Assembly: GCF_963855985.1 (NCBI RefSeq)
Contig: NC_087090.1
Span: 16,304,501 to 16,368,500, forward strand
Length of the DNA stretch: 64,000 bases
Origin: Ostrinia nubilalis
Lineage: Eukaryota; Arthropoda; Insecta; Lepidoptera; Crambidae
Reading direction: 5' to 3'
Shown: piece after piece, positions 23,320 through 32,275 of the stretch
How the letters are laid out: each line of letters opens with the position of its first letter
Position numbering within the stretch: the first letter of the stretch is position 1
Made by a program: the position numbers and the translations under genes
The notes under the pieces: model-generated
Told to the model about the DNA's origin: nothing
What the model saw: the letters and a program-made list of their open reading frames with translations, nothing else
Database searches by the model: none

Positions 23320-24020
23320 TTTTTTCTGAAATGTAAATACAGCTGTACTTCTTCACCCCTTAAGTTAATCTCTTTGTTTTCAGCGTCCAAGAGCCTTATA
23401 TTAATAGCGACTATAGAACTTTGGTTGACAGGAAAATAAATTAAATTTTTAGGTATTTCAATTATTCGATAACCAGGTGGTACATTAGGTACGAATTCAT
23501 AAATTATATGGCTAGCTTTCCCGTTTACAAATGAACCACTAACTACATCGCATTCGATCCGCACAATAGTCGTTGATAGAATGCTTACAGGATACTGTGA
23601 TTCAGTACTTATATTTGCATTTATAGTTTCCATTCCAAATCCTAAAATTTTACCAATTGATTTACTTTTATTGAAATGAATGTCTTTAGAACAATAGATA
23701 TTTGTTTTCAATGTATTATTATTGCAAGTTAGTTGTAATACAGTGTTCTTGATGTTATTTTTTAAATAATCACAAATATCTTGAAGCTCGTAAGATCCTT
23801 CTGGAATTTCAATGATTTCATTTTCACCATAGTAAAACTTGTTGTTTCTTTTATCTATGTTGGGGATAGAATTGAAGGTTGAGAAATATAAAAGACCGCA
23901 TTCATAGTCCCCCCGAAGTTCCAAAGTCGGTGAATAATTGGTTGTTAATGAGGCTCCTGTCCCCGTTATAGACACAGTGAAAGACATTATTATACTGACA
24001 ATTTTATTAATAATTTTCAT
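23316..24020 (-). CDS. Penton-like minor capsid protein
   Basis: Up to 234 residues; would occupy the capsid vertices as a single jelly-roll. Conserved-looking stretches are GDYECGLLYFSTFNSIPN, GSYELQDICDYLKN, VPPGYRIIEIPKNLIYFP and RGEEVQLYLHFRK, a pattern I associate with Maverick penton proteins. Two starts are possible: ATG at 24020, overlapping the protease end by 14 nt, or ATG at 23987, where the residues MSFTVSITGTG look like the family's usual beginning. I favour 23987 for the mature reading but cannot decide. The stop overlaps the next gene's ATG as ATGA (23316..23319). Confidence 0.75.
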   Translation of the reverse strand: MKIINKIVSIIMSFTVSITGTGASLTTNYSPTLELRGDYECGLLYFSTFNSIPNIDKRNNKFYYGENEIIEIPEGSYELQDICDYLKNNIKNTVLQLTCNNNTLKTNIYCSKDIHFNKSKSIGKILGFGMETINANISTESQYPVSILSTTIVRIECDVVSGSFVNGKASHIIYEFVPNVPPGYRIIEIPKNLIYFPVNQSSIVAINIRLLDAENKEINLRGEEVQLYLHFRKK

Positions 24021-24387
24021 TATTTAAATGCTTTTTCCAATAATTCCTTAAAAATTTCAGACACAAATGACCACAGTTTATCGTACCAAAGGCTTGATGT
24101 CGCACATAATTGTATTTTATAGGTAAGTTACGCAAATATTGAACTAATTCCAACGGTGGTTTTAAATTACCAAAACTGTCGTAATATTCAACATAATCAT
24201 TTTGCTTTACAAAGGCTACCCAATGTGTACCAGGATTTTTGTTACTATCCAAATTCATGATTGCACATTCTGTCTTCTTGGGTTTTGCAGGTAATGTATC
24301 TCTCATGAATACACCACGAAAGAATGGAATATTACTTCCATGTTCGATTATATCCACATCAGTGAGCGCACGTTTAGGTAGCCGCAT
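24007..24387 (-). CDS. PRO: Adenain-type cysteine protease
   Basis: 126 residues. Expected to cleave capsid precursor proteins during virion maturation. The catalytic set is visible: His55 in GTHWVAF, Asp70 in EYYDSFG, Cys105 in INCGHLC, with Gln98 seven residues before the cysteine as in adenovirus protease, where it forms the oxyanion hole. It is short compared with adenovirus protease (about 200 residues) but similar to other Maverick proteases. ATG at 24387 lies 2 nt after the stop of the PLA2 gene, so translation of the two is probably linked. No broken residue seen. Confidence 0.9.
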   Translation of the reverse strand: MRLPKRALTDVDIIEHGSNIPFFRGVFMRDTLPAKPKKTECAIMNLDSNKNPGTHWVAFVKQNDYVEYYDSFGNLKPPLELVQYLRNLPIKYNYVRHQAFGTINCGHLCLKFLRNYWKKHLNNENY

Positions 24388-24389
24388 AA

Positions 24390-25118
24390 TTAGTTTTTTG
24401 AAGGATTCAGATATAGCCCTGCTCCATTTTTATGTGGTTTTATATACAACCCTTTACCAAGAGCCATCGCTTCCATCATTCTGTTATGTCTTTCTGATTC
24501 CTTCAGACTCTTTTGGGCAGCTTTAGAATCATTAACAGCTTTTGCTATACCAGCTGCTCCTCCAGCAAGAGAACCTAAAGCTGATAGCCCCGCAAATATA
24601 GGAATAAGTGGTAAAAACCCTCCACTTTTTGGAAGAGGAATACATCGAGGTAAACGTATTCCTTTTTTATTAACAAAAAGTTTCTTTGCAGCTGCATATG
24701 CATATCTTATAGCAGAATGGTTATCTTTACATTTACTTCTTTTTAATTCTGATTTTATTTTCTGTATCCCTTTCCTAAATGATGTTATGCCTCGACCTGC
24801 TTTGATTTTTGCTTTCATAGCATTTTTAACTATCCATGAAGCAATTTTTTCTCCTTTTCCAGTATCTTTTGATTTAAGCCTTCTTTTAGCCATATTTAAC
24901 AGTTCTAAGTCTGCCTTATGTCGAGCACTAGAATCTTTATTCAAGTAAGCAATATCGTGATGCATACAAGCCTCATCCAATTGGTTAATCCCTCGATCAC
25001 CTTTAAGTATTCGTTTCTCAAGTTTAGTTCCAGGACCACAATATTGATATCCAGGTAAATGTAACTCAAACGGTAAATGATCTATCAAGGTATCAATTAT
25101 ACCACTACCTTCCGTCAT
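24390..25118 (-). CDS. PLA2-domain and pX-like minor capsid protein
   Basis: 242 residues. Residues 20-60 form a secreted-type phospholipase A2 core: calcium loop YCGPG (26-30) and catalytic helix DEACMHHDIAYLN with His54-Asp55, as in parvovirus VP1 and some Maverick proteins, where the activity helps the particle leave the endosome. Residues 75-165 are strongly basic (DNA or membrane contact). Residues 166-195 are a hydrophobic, glycine/alanine-rich segment starting GGFLPLIPIFAGLSALGS, and the end has GKGLYIKP and GAGLYLNP, like adenovirus pX or pVI type minor proteins. L-A-G-G at 184-187 fits an adenain cleavage pattern. The two parts appear to be joined in one chain. Role is inferred from these families. 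Confidence 0.85.
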   Translation of the reverse strand: MTEGSGIIDTLIDHLPFELHLPGYQYCGPGTKLEKRILKGDRGINQLDEACMHHDIAYLNKDSSARHKADLELLNMAKRRLKSKDTGKGEKIASWIVKNAMKAKIKAGRGITSFRKGIQKIKSELKRSKCKDNHSAIRYAYAAAKKLFVNKKGIRLPRCIPLPKSGGFLPLIPIFAGLSALGSLAGGAAGIAKAVNDSKAAQKSLKESERHNRMMEAMALGKGLYIKPHKNGAGLYLNPSKN

Positions 25119-25167
25119 TGATAATCATAAAGTGAGTTAAAGAGTGAAAATTATGTTATTTATATAA

Positions 25168-26100
25168 CTACACCACAATTTCACTTTTATCCACCCAACT
25201 GTTTTCCTTGTCACTTAAACCCAGCCATTTTACAAAAAGTTTGTTTCCTTTCTTCCTTATAACTTTCTCAATAAGATAAAGGTCAGTCAATTTAGTTTTT
25301 TGTAATTCATATCCATAAAAAGAACCAAGAATAATTTGATTATGCTTGTCTTCTATTTGATATGTTTGAGGATCTGTTTGATTAACTTTTACAATACGAA
25401 AAATTTCTGTAGACCAATTAGGTGTATAACCTTTATAAAAATCTCCTTTGAATTTACTTATTCGAACAAAGTTACCAACTTGAAAATTTGATCGTTGACG
25501 TGTTTGTTGCCTTTGACTTTTAATAATATTAGATCTAACAACAATCTCGTTGGAATGGTTGACATCTATTGGTTTAAATTTTGTAACGCGATGTATAGTG
25601 CTGTTGTATTGCTGTACAACGGTGTCTAAATTATTTTTAAACCATTGATATCGACCGCATAAACTAAACAGTTTATAGAGATGAGATTTTATCGTTCTTA
25701 TTACTCGCTCCACAATGGCTGCCTTTTTAATCGAGTATGTGGAATAATGATTAATGTTATAACTTTTAGTTAACTGTTTGAAAGAATCGTTATAAAACTC
25801 AGTACCCAAATCGGTTTGCAAATTTTTAGGTTTTCGCCTCGATTCGATTAATATACTATGCATTGCATTAGTAACATTTTGTTTGGATTTAGACTTCAAT
25901 GGTCTAACCCATACATATTTTGACAAAGCATCAATTACAACTAGAACATATTTATATCCTTTATTAAATGCTGAGTATTTTTGAAAATCCATGAGGTCAG
26001 CTTGCCATAAATCATCTATTCCTTTGATAATTGTATGTCGACGGATGAAGTTTCTTCTCACTGCTTTGTGAAGCTCGTTTACCAGATCTTGTTTACTCAT
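25168..26100 (-). CDS. INT: Maverick integrase with C-terminal chromodomain
   Basis: 310 residues from ATG 26100. Retroviral-type (rve) integrase core: Asp35 in WQADLMDF, Asp97 in LQTDLGTEF and Glu131 in AAIVERVIRTIK form the DDE triad. The tail from about residue 265 reads YLIEKVIRKKGNKLFVKW, then NSWVDKSEIV, a chromodomain pattern (aromatic KW, then SWV/TWE-like), which may direct insertion to particular histone marks. The longer frame to 26121 has no ATG, so 26100 is chosen. The start overlaps the stop of the fibre-like gene by 8 nt. All catalytic residues are present, so the enzyme looks functional. Confidence 0.92.
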   Translation of the reverse strand: MSKQDLVNELHKAVRRNFIRRHTIIKGIDDLWQADLMDFQKYSAFNKGYKYVLVVIDALSKYVWVRPLKSKSKQNVTNAMHSILIESRRKPKNLQTDLGTEFYNDSFKQLTKSYNINHYSTYSIKKAAIVERVIRTIKSHLYKLFSLCGRYQWFKNNLDTVVQQYNSTIHRVTKFKPIDVNHSNEIVVRSNIIKSQRQQTRQRSNFQVGNFVRISKFKGDFYKGYTPNWSTEIFRIVKVNQTDPQTYQIEDKHNQIILGSFYGYELQKTKLTDLYLIEKVIRKKGNKLFVKWLGLSDKENSWVDKSEIVV

Positions 26101-26440
26101 TCTTGCTAGATTTAGCAGCAATCATCACATCAATTTCTTGTTTTGTGTAATAAAATGTAGTCAAATTATTAGTAGTTGATTTTTCTAAACTATTAAGATA
26201 TTTTTTTATATTACTTTGAATGATTTTCAATTCATTTTTAAGTTCTTGAACACATTTATCCACATACTGTTTATTTACAGCTTCATTATCCTTTTCTGGA
26301 GTTAATAGTCCTTTTAATCTCGATGATTTTAAATCAAAATCACCTGAATCTGACTTTACTAATGTGTCAGTAAGAATATTAGTAAATTCAGATAGTCTTA
26401 AACGCTTATGAATATGGTGACCGAATTTATCTATATTCAT
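26093..26440 (-). CDS. Fibre-like coiled-coil protein
   Basis: 115 residues. The centre contains DNEAVNKQYVD preceded by LKGLLTPEK, a motif (loop, then AVNKxYVD) shared with many phage and virus fibre shafts that marks the end of a trimeric unit, followed by a helix predicted to coil (ELKNELKIIQSNIKKYLN). Likely a virion surface or assembly protein, but host or regulatory roles are not excluded. Its ATG overlaps the stop of the preceding gene as ATGA (26437..26440) and its end overlaps the integrase start. Confidence 0.6.
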   Translation of the reverse strand: MNIDKFGHHIHKRLRLSEFTNILTDTLVKSDSGDFDLKSSRLKGLLTPEKDNEAVNKQYVDKCVQELKNELKIIQSNIKKYLNSLEKSTTNNLTTFYYTKQEIDVMIAAKSSKNE

Positions 26441-27474
26441 TGCCGTCTGCTCGGCTTCTGCAGTGTAATGGTACTGCCAAAACCTCCTGTTGGAAGCTTT
26501 TTATATTTTATATCTTTTATGATACCAGCTTCATACAATTCCTCTATTATTGCATAAATTTCATTATACACTCCAGTGTTACCAGCTGCCCATGATCCGA
26601 GTAGTAATTTTAACCTTTCCACTAATTCATTTGGATCATCCCAATAAACTAAATCAGTATCCTTCTTAACTTCTTTCAAAATATCAATTCCTTCACCTTT
26701 ACTTCGACTTTCTACACTGCTTGTATTTTTCGAGAACTTAAACAAAGGTTTGATCACATTCATATATTTAAATCCTTTGTTACTATTTATAGGTTTAGAT
26801 GGATCGTAATTACGTTTGTGGGCATTGGTATCCATAAGTATTAACTTATAATTGTGTAAGTCCTCTTCTGTTATGATATCTAAATTTGGCAACTTTTTAA
26901 ACAATAACTCTTTTAAGCCAAGAGTTTTTTTTAAACTATGATTCCCGATTTTTAGGATGTCATCATCATCATAGACGCGAGTTGTACCAAGCATAAGTTT
27001 CCCATGTTCATTTCGAACACCATAAGGTACATCTTTTAGTACTTCAGATGATATAGACCATGATAAAGAATCATTTGGAATACTTGGTGATGACTGAAGT
27101 GATTTAAACGAAAAATCATTCGCATCGTAATCATCCTTAGGAAGCGAGGTAGTGAGGGTTTTGTTGGATGTTGTATAAACATCGTTATCAGAGTTTTCTT
27201 CATTATTAACAAGATCCTCAAACTCATCACTTGAAGTAATCGATGACTCACTTTCGCTGCACTTAATTTTTTTTATAAGACGATTTTGTTCTGGGTCTTC
27301 ATTTAATTTCTTCTCTTCAGTTTTTCTAGTTAGCATATTAAGCGGATCAACGATAGGTTTAAATATTGTTTTCAAAGCCAGATCTTTTGTATTTCTTGCA
27401 TCTTTTATCATTTCTACCTTTCTTTTTACAGCTGTAGCAGATTTTACAATTTGTTTCTTGAGATCTCGTTCCAT
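26437..27474 (-). CDS. DUF8207-like Maverick protein
   Basis: 345 residues from ATG 27474 (further upstream only a TTG is in frame). The N-terminus is basic and lysine-rich. Around residues 70-105 there is a serine/acidic stretch (SESESSITSSDEFEDL), a likely casein kinase 2 target. The C-terminal third holds DDPNELVERLKLLLGS, then AAGNTG and IEELYEAGIIKD, a pattern common in uncharacterised arthropod Maverick proteins (DUF8207, from memory). Function unknown; it may be a late regulator or a packaging factor because it always lies near ATPase and integrase genes. It begins 74 nt after the ATPase stop and ends in an ATGA overlap. Confidence 0.7.
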   Translation of the reverse strand: MERDLKKQIVKSATAVKRKVEMIKDARNTKDLALKTIFKPIVDPLNMLTRKTEEKKLNEDPEQNRLIKKIKCSESESSITSSDEFEDLVNNEENSDNDVYTTSNKTLTTSLPKDDYDANDFSFKSLQSSPSIPNDSLSWSISSEVLKDVPYGVRNEHGKLMLGTTRVYDDDDILKIGNHSLKKTLGLKELLFKKLPNLDIITEEDLHNYKLILMDTNAHKRNYDPSKPINSNKGFKYMNVIKPLFKFSKNTSSVESRSKGEGIDILKEVKKDTDLVYWDDPNELVERLKLLLGSWAAGNTGVYNEIYAIIEELYEAGIIKDIKYKKLPTGGFGSTITLQKPSRRQ

Positions 27475-27548
27475 TGTAAAGGATTCTACTCTGTTCAACT
27501 AATCAAATTAAACTGATGGCTTTGTGACATAGCAGCTATTTAAAAGGT

Positions 27549-28235
27549 TTAGTCTACTAGTATGAATGTATCGAACTTCATTCTGTAACAGCCTTTATTT
27601 CGTTCACAATCTTTATTTATAACAACATAATTGAAAGGTTTACTCCATACGGTTGAGCACATTTCACGGAACTGAGACCATGTCATATCAGACCCTACAT
27701 GTTCATCATAAATGTGTCTCAGATTTATTTCGTCTTGCTTAAACAATATGATCAGGTTTGCATTATCTCTTACTAGTTGCTTAGGTATCTTAGTATAAGT
27801 TTGATTAATATAAAAACAGTCAATGTTCTTATGTCGACCCATAGCGAAATAATCACGTATGTTGTTCTGATTTTCACAAGCTACGTCGTCAAATATTATA
27901 ATTGAGTTAGGTGAAGCTTCGTGTGGACTCAAAATTTCACTATTATTATTATACGTGTAATAAGATGTGCCTGATACCTTCTGCAATACTTTTTCTAAAA
28001 ATAAGTATTTAGGTTGATATAAAGACTTTGAATATACATAAAGGTTACGGAAACGTGGTCCATTCTGGTGTAACAATAAACTGATAACTAAGTTAGTTTT
28101 TCCACAATTCGATGGACCACAGACAATACTACGTATAGTGTTTGGTAGTAAGTTTCCATGACGTTTAACCTCGTTTTTTGATGTAGGATCGATACATTCT
28201 AATTTAAGTGATTCTTTTTGTTTAAGAAATTTCAT
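27549..28235 (-). CDS. ATP: Genome-packaging ATPase (FtsK-HerA type)
   Basis: 228 residues. Expected to drive DNA into the capsid using ATP. Walker A is GPSNCGKT (residues 40-47) and Walker B is SIIIFDD (111-117), followed by polar sensor-like residues (FYINQTYTKIPKQL). Length and motifs fit the A32-like/HerA ATPases of Mavericks and adenovirus-like elements. ATG at 28235 is the first ATG of the frame. About 300 bp separates it from the polymerase stop, the largest gap inside the minus-strand set, so a late promoter is likely there. Confidence 0.92.
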   Translation of the reverse strand: MKFLKQKESLKLECIDPTSKNEVKRHGNLLPNTIRSIVCGPSNCGKTNLVISLLLHQNGPRFRNLYVYSKSLYQPKYLFLEKVLQKVSGTSYYTYNNNSEILSPHEASPNSIIIFDDVACENQNNIRDYFAMGRHKNIDCFYINQTYTKIPKQLVRDNANLIILFKQDEINLRHIYDEHVGSDMTWSQFREMCSTVWSKPFNYVVINKDCERNKGCYRMKFDTFILVD

Positions 28236-28539
28236 AACAGGTTTGATATATGACTGTATTGTTTGATAGATTTTAATGAACTGACATCGATCACAATGGT
28301 GTAGTGGTTTTTACTATGAGCAGAAAACAAAAGGTTACGGTTAAAAAAACACCAGGTATTTCATTTAATCATTTATTCATTACATTATAATCAAAATATA
28401 ATAATTCTTAAAATTAAATAACCAATTACAATATCATTTAGTTACAATATCTATTAATATAGGAAATTTATTTATGAAACAGGTTATTATTCCATTAACA
28501 ATCTTAATTTATTCATACAATTCCTTTCTCACATCGTTA
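28236..28539 (-). promoter_or_regulatory. Gap between polymerase and late genes
   Basis: AT-rich. On the minus strand it has AATAAA at 28508..28513 and 28372..28377, fitting the polymerase 3' end, and then about 100 bp before the ATPase ATG that must hold the late promoter if the late genes have their own. No TATA box stands out. Confidence 0.45.
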
Positions 28540-30283
28540 CTAATCCATAAGTATTGAATCACAATGACCCCACGGTATGGTATGAATCTGATCTTGTAAT
28601 ACTTGAACTTTGTCATCATTTCCCTCTAAAACTTGTTTATCTACTTGTTGAGAATATAAAACATGCTTGATTGATTTTATCATATTCATTTTACTTCTGA
28701 GTACTTCATTTTTTAATAAAACATTATTATAATCTTTCAATTCAAGATTTTTAGTTACTGACTTAGACACGCCTTTCGCTTTTTTTATTTGAGTTTTAAC
28801 GCTATTTATAAAATATAACTTTGCACGTAAACCAGTAAATTCTGTAATCAAGTCGTCACCCATTTCATGTTTCCATAATCCGGGTATTTTTGGGTTAACT
28901 TGTGGTATGTGAAAAGGGTTATCGATTTCAAAATTGCTAGTATCATACATTTGAATATCATTATGCATCTCATGATAAAAATCGTCTGTGTATATTAAAT
29001 ATAATAAGCTATCAGTATCAGTATAGCATAGGTTAGCATTTTTACCGTATTTATTTTTTATATAATTATAGTGAAACTGATATAAATGCTGCTTTGCATA
29101 TTCTAAAACTGTAAACCCGATATAAATTGGTCTGTCTAAAACAACCTTTTCATGATTTAACTCTATAGCAACAAAATTTTCTGAAAATATTGATATACTC
29201 TTTAAGTTTGGTTTAATTATCAAATTTTCAGCACCAAGCTGTTTATTAGTTTTATTATCATGATCCCTCCATTTTGAAATTAATTTAACATTCGTTTGTT
29301 TGCGTTTATTTTCAATCGTTTTTCCGAATATTGAATTATTTAATAATTTGAAAAAATCTTTTTCAAAAGCTGTTTTCGAATGTTGCCGAAGACTGGTATT
29401 GAGATCAATGTATTTTTTTAAAAAGCAATCCTGTCTAAAACTTAGAATACGATGAACTTTTTCTAAAATCAAACCATTCTTTAAACATTCTTTAAGATGA
29501 ATATAATGAATAACATATTTCTTTTTGTTATAAAGGTTTGCAATCAATTTTTTTGATTTACCATACGGGGGTATAATTTTTTCAACAGCAAATGGTAAAT
29601 CTTTATGTGTATTATGTAAATAATCTGGATACATTAAGTCTACTTCAAGAATATAACCGTAATCAGCATCATCTGGGATATTCATTATTTCAATTTTTTT
29701 AATTTCACTCTTTGATAATAATCTGAACTGTGAAATGGGGAGTTTTTTCATCATCGCATAACCATATAAATTATTACAGTCGAGGTATATCAAATAACTG
29801 CTTGGTTCTGAATCATTATAATGTGGTAAGTATTTATTATTCGCTTTAGCGTGACGTAATGAGCACTGCGCTAGTCCACCACGGATACCTTTTTCTAACA
29901 ATTCATAAATTTCTAATTCGCTTATCAGCTCAAGTTCAACGCCTGTGTATAATAACATCGCATCCCAACTTAGGCTCGGTGAGGTTACATAATATGCTGG
30001 ATCTAATTTGTAATAATGCAAACTCGTTTTTCTAAATTTTTCGAATACATCGCAAAGTAAAAGCACATCGCATTTTAAATATAAATCTGTATATTCAGCA
30101 AGGGATTTGATATCGAAAATTTCCCACACTCTTCGAGCATGTAAATATTCATTATCAGTTATAGGTTCCTCTCGCAATGTATTATAGAAATCACATTTTG
30201 AAGGTAGTTGAGTTTCTCGAAATTTCAACCAAGAGTTCATGTAATCGTAAGGATAAATACCCTTTTTTCTTAACAAATTAAAC
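28540..30283 (-). pseudogene. POLB: DNA polymerase B, C-terminal part (frame 2)
   Basis: Polymerase half of a protein-primed family B enzyme that would copy the viral genome. Visible motifs: A, DCNNLYGY (near 29,770); B, LLNNSIFGKT (near 29,330); C, YTDTDSLLY (near 29,015). All key residues are present. The frame continues upstream to 30327, but the part before the A9 run has no polymerase similarity; downstream text starting FNLLRKKGIYPYDYM is the natural continuation of the N-terminal part, which is in another frame. So the gene is split by one base at 30284..30292. Whether this is inactivation, a sequencing error in the homopolymer, or slippage cannot be told here. Confidence 0.9.
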
Positions 30284-32085
30284 TTTTTTTTTATCAGGAA
30301 ACTCTTTAGATAAATGTAAAAAATCATTATCTGATAAATTTTTACTCAATATGTCTAGGCTAGAACTAAGAAATTGATATGAATCAATGAATTTTATCTG
30401 AATAGGATTTTTATAGTCTTCAGTTTTAATCACTTTCGTGAAAGATAAATATTTTTCTTTTGTTTTCGGTATTACATTGATGTGACCTTCATATTTTGCT
30501 AACTCTTCAATAAATAAATGTGAATCATATCCAGATAAATTATGAAACACTACAGGAATGAATGAACAAACTCTATGCATCAAATTACAATGAGAATGCG
30601 CCGCTCCTCTGTACTCAGAAGTAATATGATCATGATCTCGGACTTTATCATTCACTAATAATTGTTTACATATGTGACATAGAATGGCGTTTTTATAATT
30701 TGATTCCTGTTCTAATGTTAAAGGGGTCATTAACTTTTTATCACTTAAAATTTTATGTATACGTTTAGCATCTGTTAATAAACACTTAACAAACATTTCA
30801 ACACAGTCTGCTCCTGTATAAGACACATATTTATTTAATTTATCATTATGTGAACAACAAATATAATATGCGAAGCATGATGGCTGGTGAATATTTAGTT
30901 TCTGAGTGTTTAAAGTGTCACTTTCATCACATTTAATTAATAAGCACTCAAAGTCGGCATAAATAATAAAGTTGATTTTCTGCTGTCTCTCAAAATTTTT
31001 AAATGTTAACAAAGTGTTCTTTTCAGGTAAAATTGACAAAATGTGTGAACAATTATGAGTATTATATTTTTTTTCACTGCAAAAAAATTGTAAACACATA
31101 TCACATAAATGAACTTTACCTTTGTAACGAGTGAATTGAGGTCGTACTAAACGTGTCAAGTTCTTTATTAAACAATAGTGAGCTGTCGTTTTGTTTTCTA
31201 TGTACAGTAAATTGAAATGATTCTTCTTTCTATATTTTGAAACATAAAGAGGTCCAGTTATAGTACTCTTTCGTAAGCCGTATATGTTAAAGCTTATGTT
31301 AGGATTGTTTTTTTCGAAATGTTTAATATCTTCATGTGAAGGAGGAAATGATATTCCATCAATATTTAAAACATCGGAAAAGTGTGGATATGAACTAGTT
31401 TTGCAAACATTATTCATAGCAGGGTACAGTCCAGCCATTATACTCCATAGAAAACAGTAATCATCATTATTTTTTATATTTATACAACTCTTTGAATTTT
31501 TTATGGCTATGGGTAGGTCTATATATGTTCCACCTCTCATAGGAGAATATTTATTTATATTAATTTCGATATGACTAAACGAAACAAAGGTCCACCCAGA
31601 TTGACAATGTTGAAATTCGGTTAACTTTTCATTAAATGTATTCATCATATTCGTTATTAACTTTTTCAAATCAGTATTCTTATATACAATCATATATTTT
31701 GTATTAAACGACTTTAATTGTGTTTCATCAGATTTTGGCAACATAAAATAGGCAAACAATTCAAAATTTAGTTTAATGCAGTCATGTTTATTTAAAGATA
31801 AATTGATCAAATCTATTAATTGTTCTTGGTTGTCATATATCACCGCCTCTAAGCCGAGGTACTCGACTTGCTGATCGACATTTAATCTGTATGTAACAAT
31901 TCTGTTTCTGAATGCAGTTGCAACAATATTAATATTTTCAATCTGTGTATTCAATAAAGAATTAGCTTTATGTATATTCGTTTTCATATGATATGGATAT
32001 TGTCTTTTCAGTACTAGAACTTTGCATTTGTCACAGTATTTAGAATTTTGAGCTCTTGCTGTTTCGTAAGGGTGTGCAACAGTAA
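30278..32085 (-). pseudogene. POLB: DNA polymerase B, N-terminal part (exonuclease half)
   Basis: About 600 codons ending in TAA just after the A9 run. Exonuclease motifs: YADFECLL (Exo I, near 30,955), HNLSGYDSHLF (Exo II, near 30,535), FIDSYQF (Exo III, near 30,380). Between the first two is an endonuclease VII-like zinc site (CHICKQLL, then VRDHDHITSEYRGAA), usual in Maverick polymerases. The N-terminus has a C2H2-like finger, YCDKCKVL...YHMKTNIH. No ATG precedes this finger in frame. Instead the minus strand has TTTTCACAG|TTAC with the junction at 32086/32085, a good 3' splice site, so the start probably lies in an upstream exon I could not place. The first in-frame ATG is at 31987, inside the finger. 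Confidence 0.85.
30284..30292 (-). other. A9 homopolymer where the polymerase frame shifts
   Basis: Nine consecutive A on the minus strand. Frame 1 reads three lysines, then valine and TAA; the polymerase continues in the frame one base over. A run one base shorter would keep the frame open. Described only; the joined protein is not given. Confidence 0.85.
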
Positions 32086-32275
32086 CTGTGAAAAGAAAAA
32101 AATAAATAATAATACTAATATTTATTGAAGACACTTATTCTGTAAATTAAAATAACAGTGAACAAAGATTACAATATCTGTTACATAACTTATTCGGTTA
32201 CATTATAGTAGGTAAATAGCATAGTTATTTAGGTGAGTATATAATAATAGTGTAAGTAGGTAATATTATAACGTA

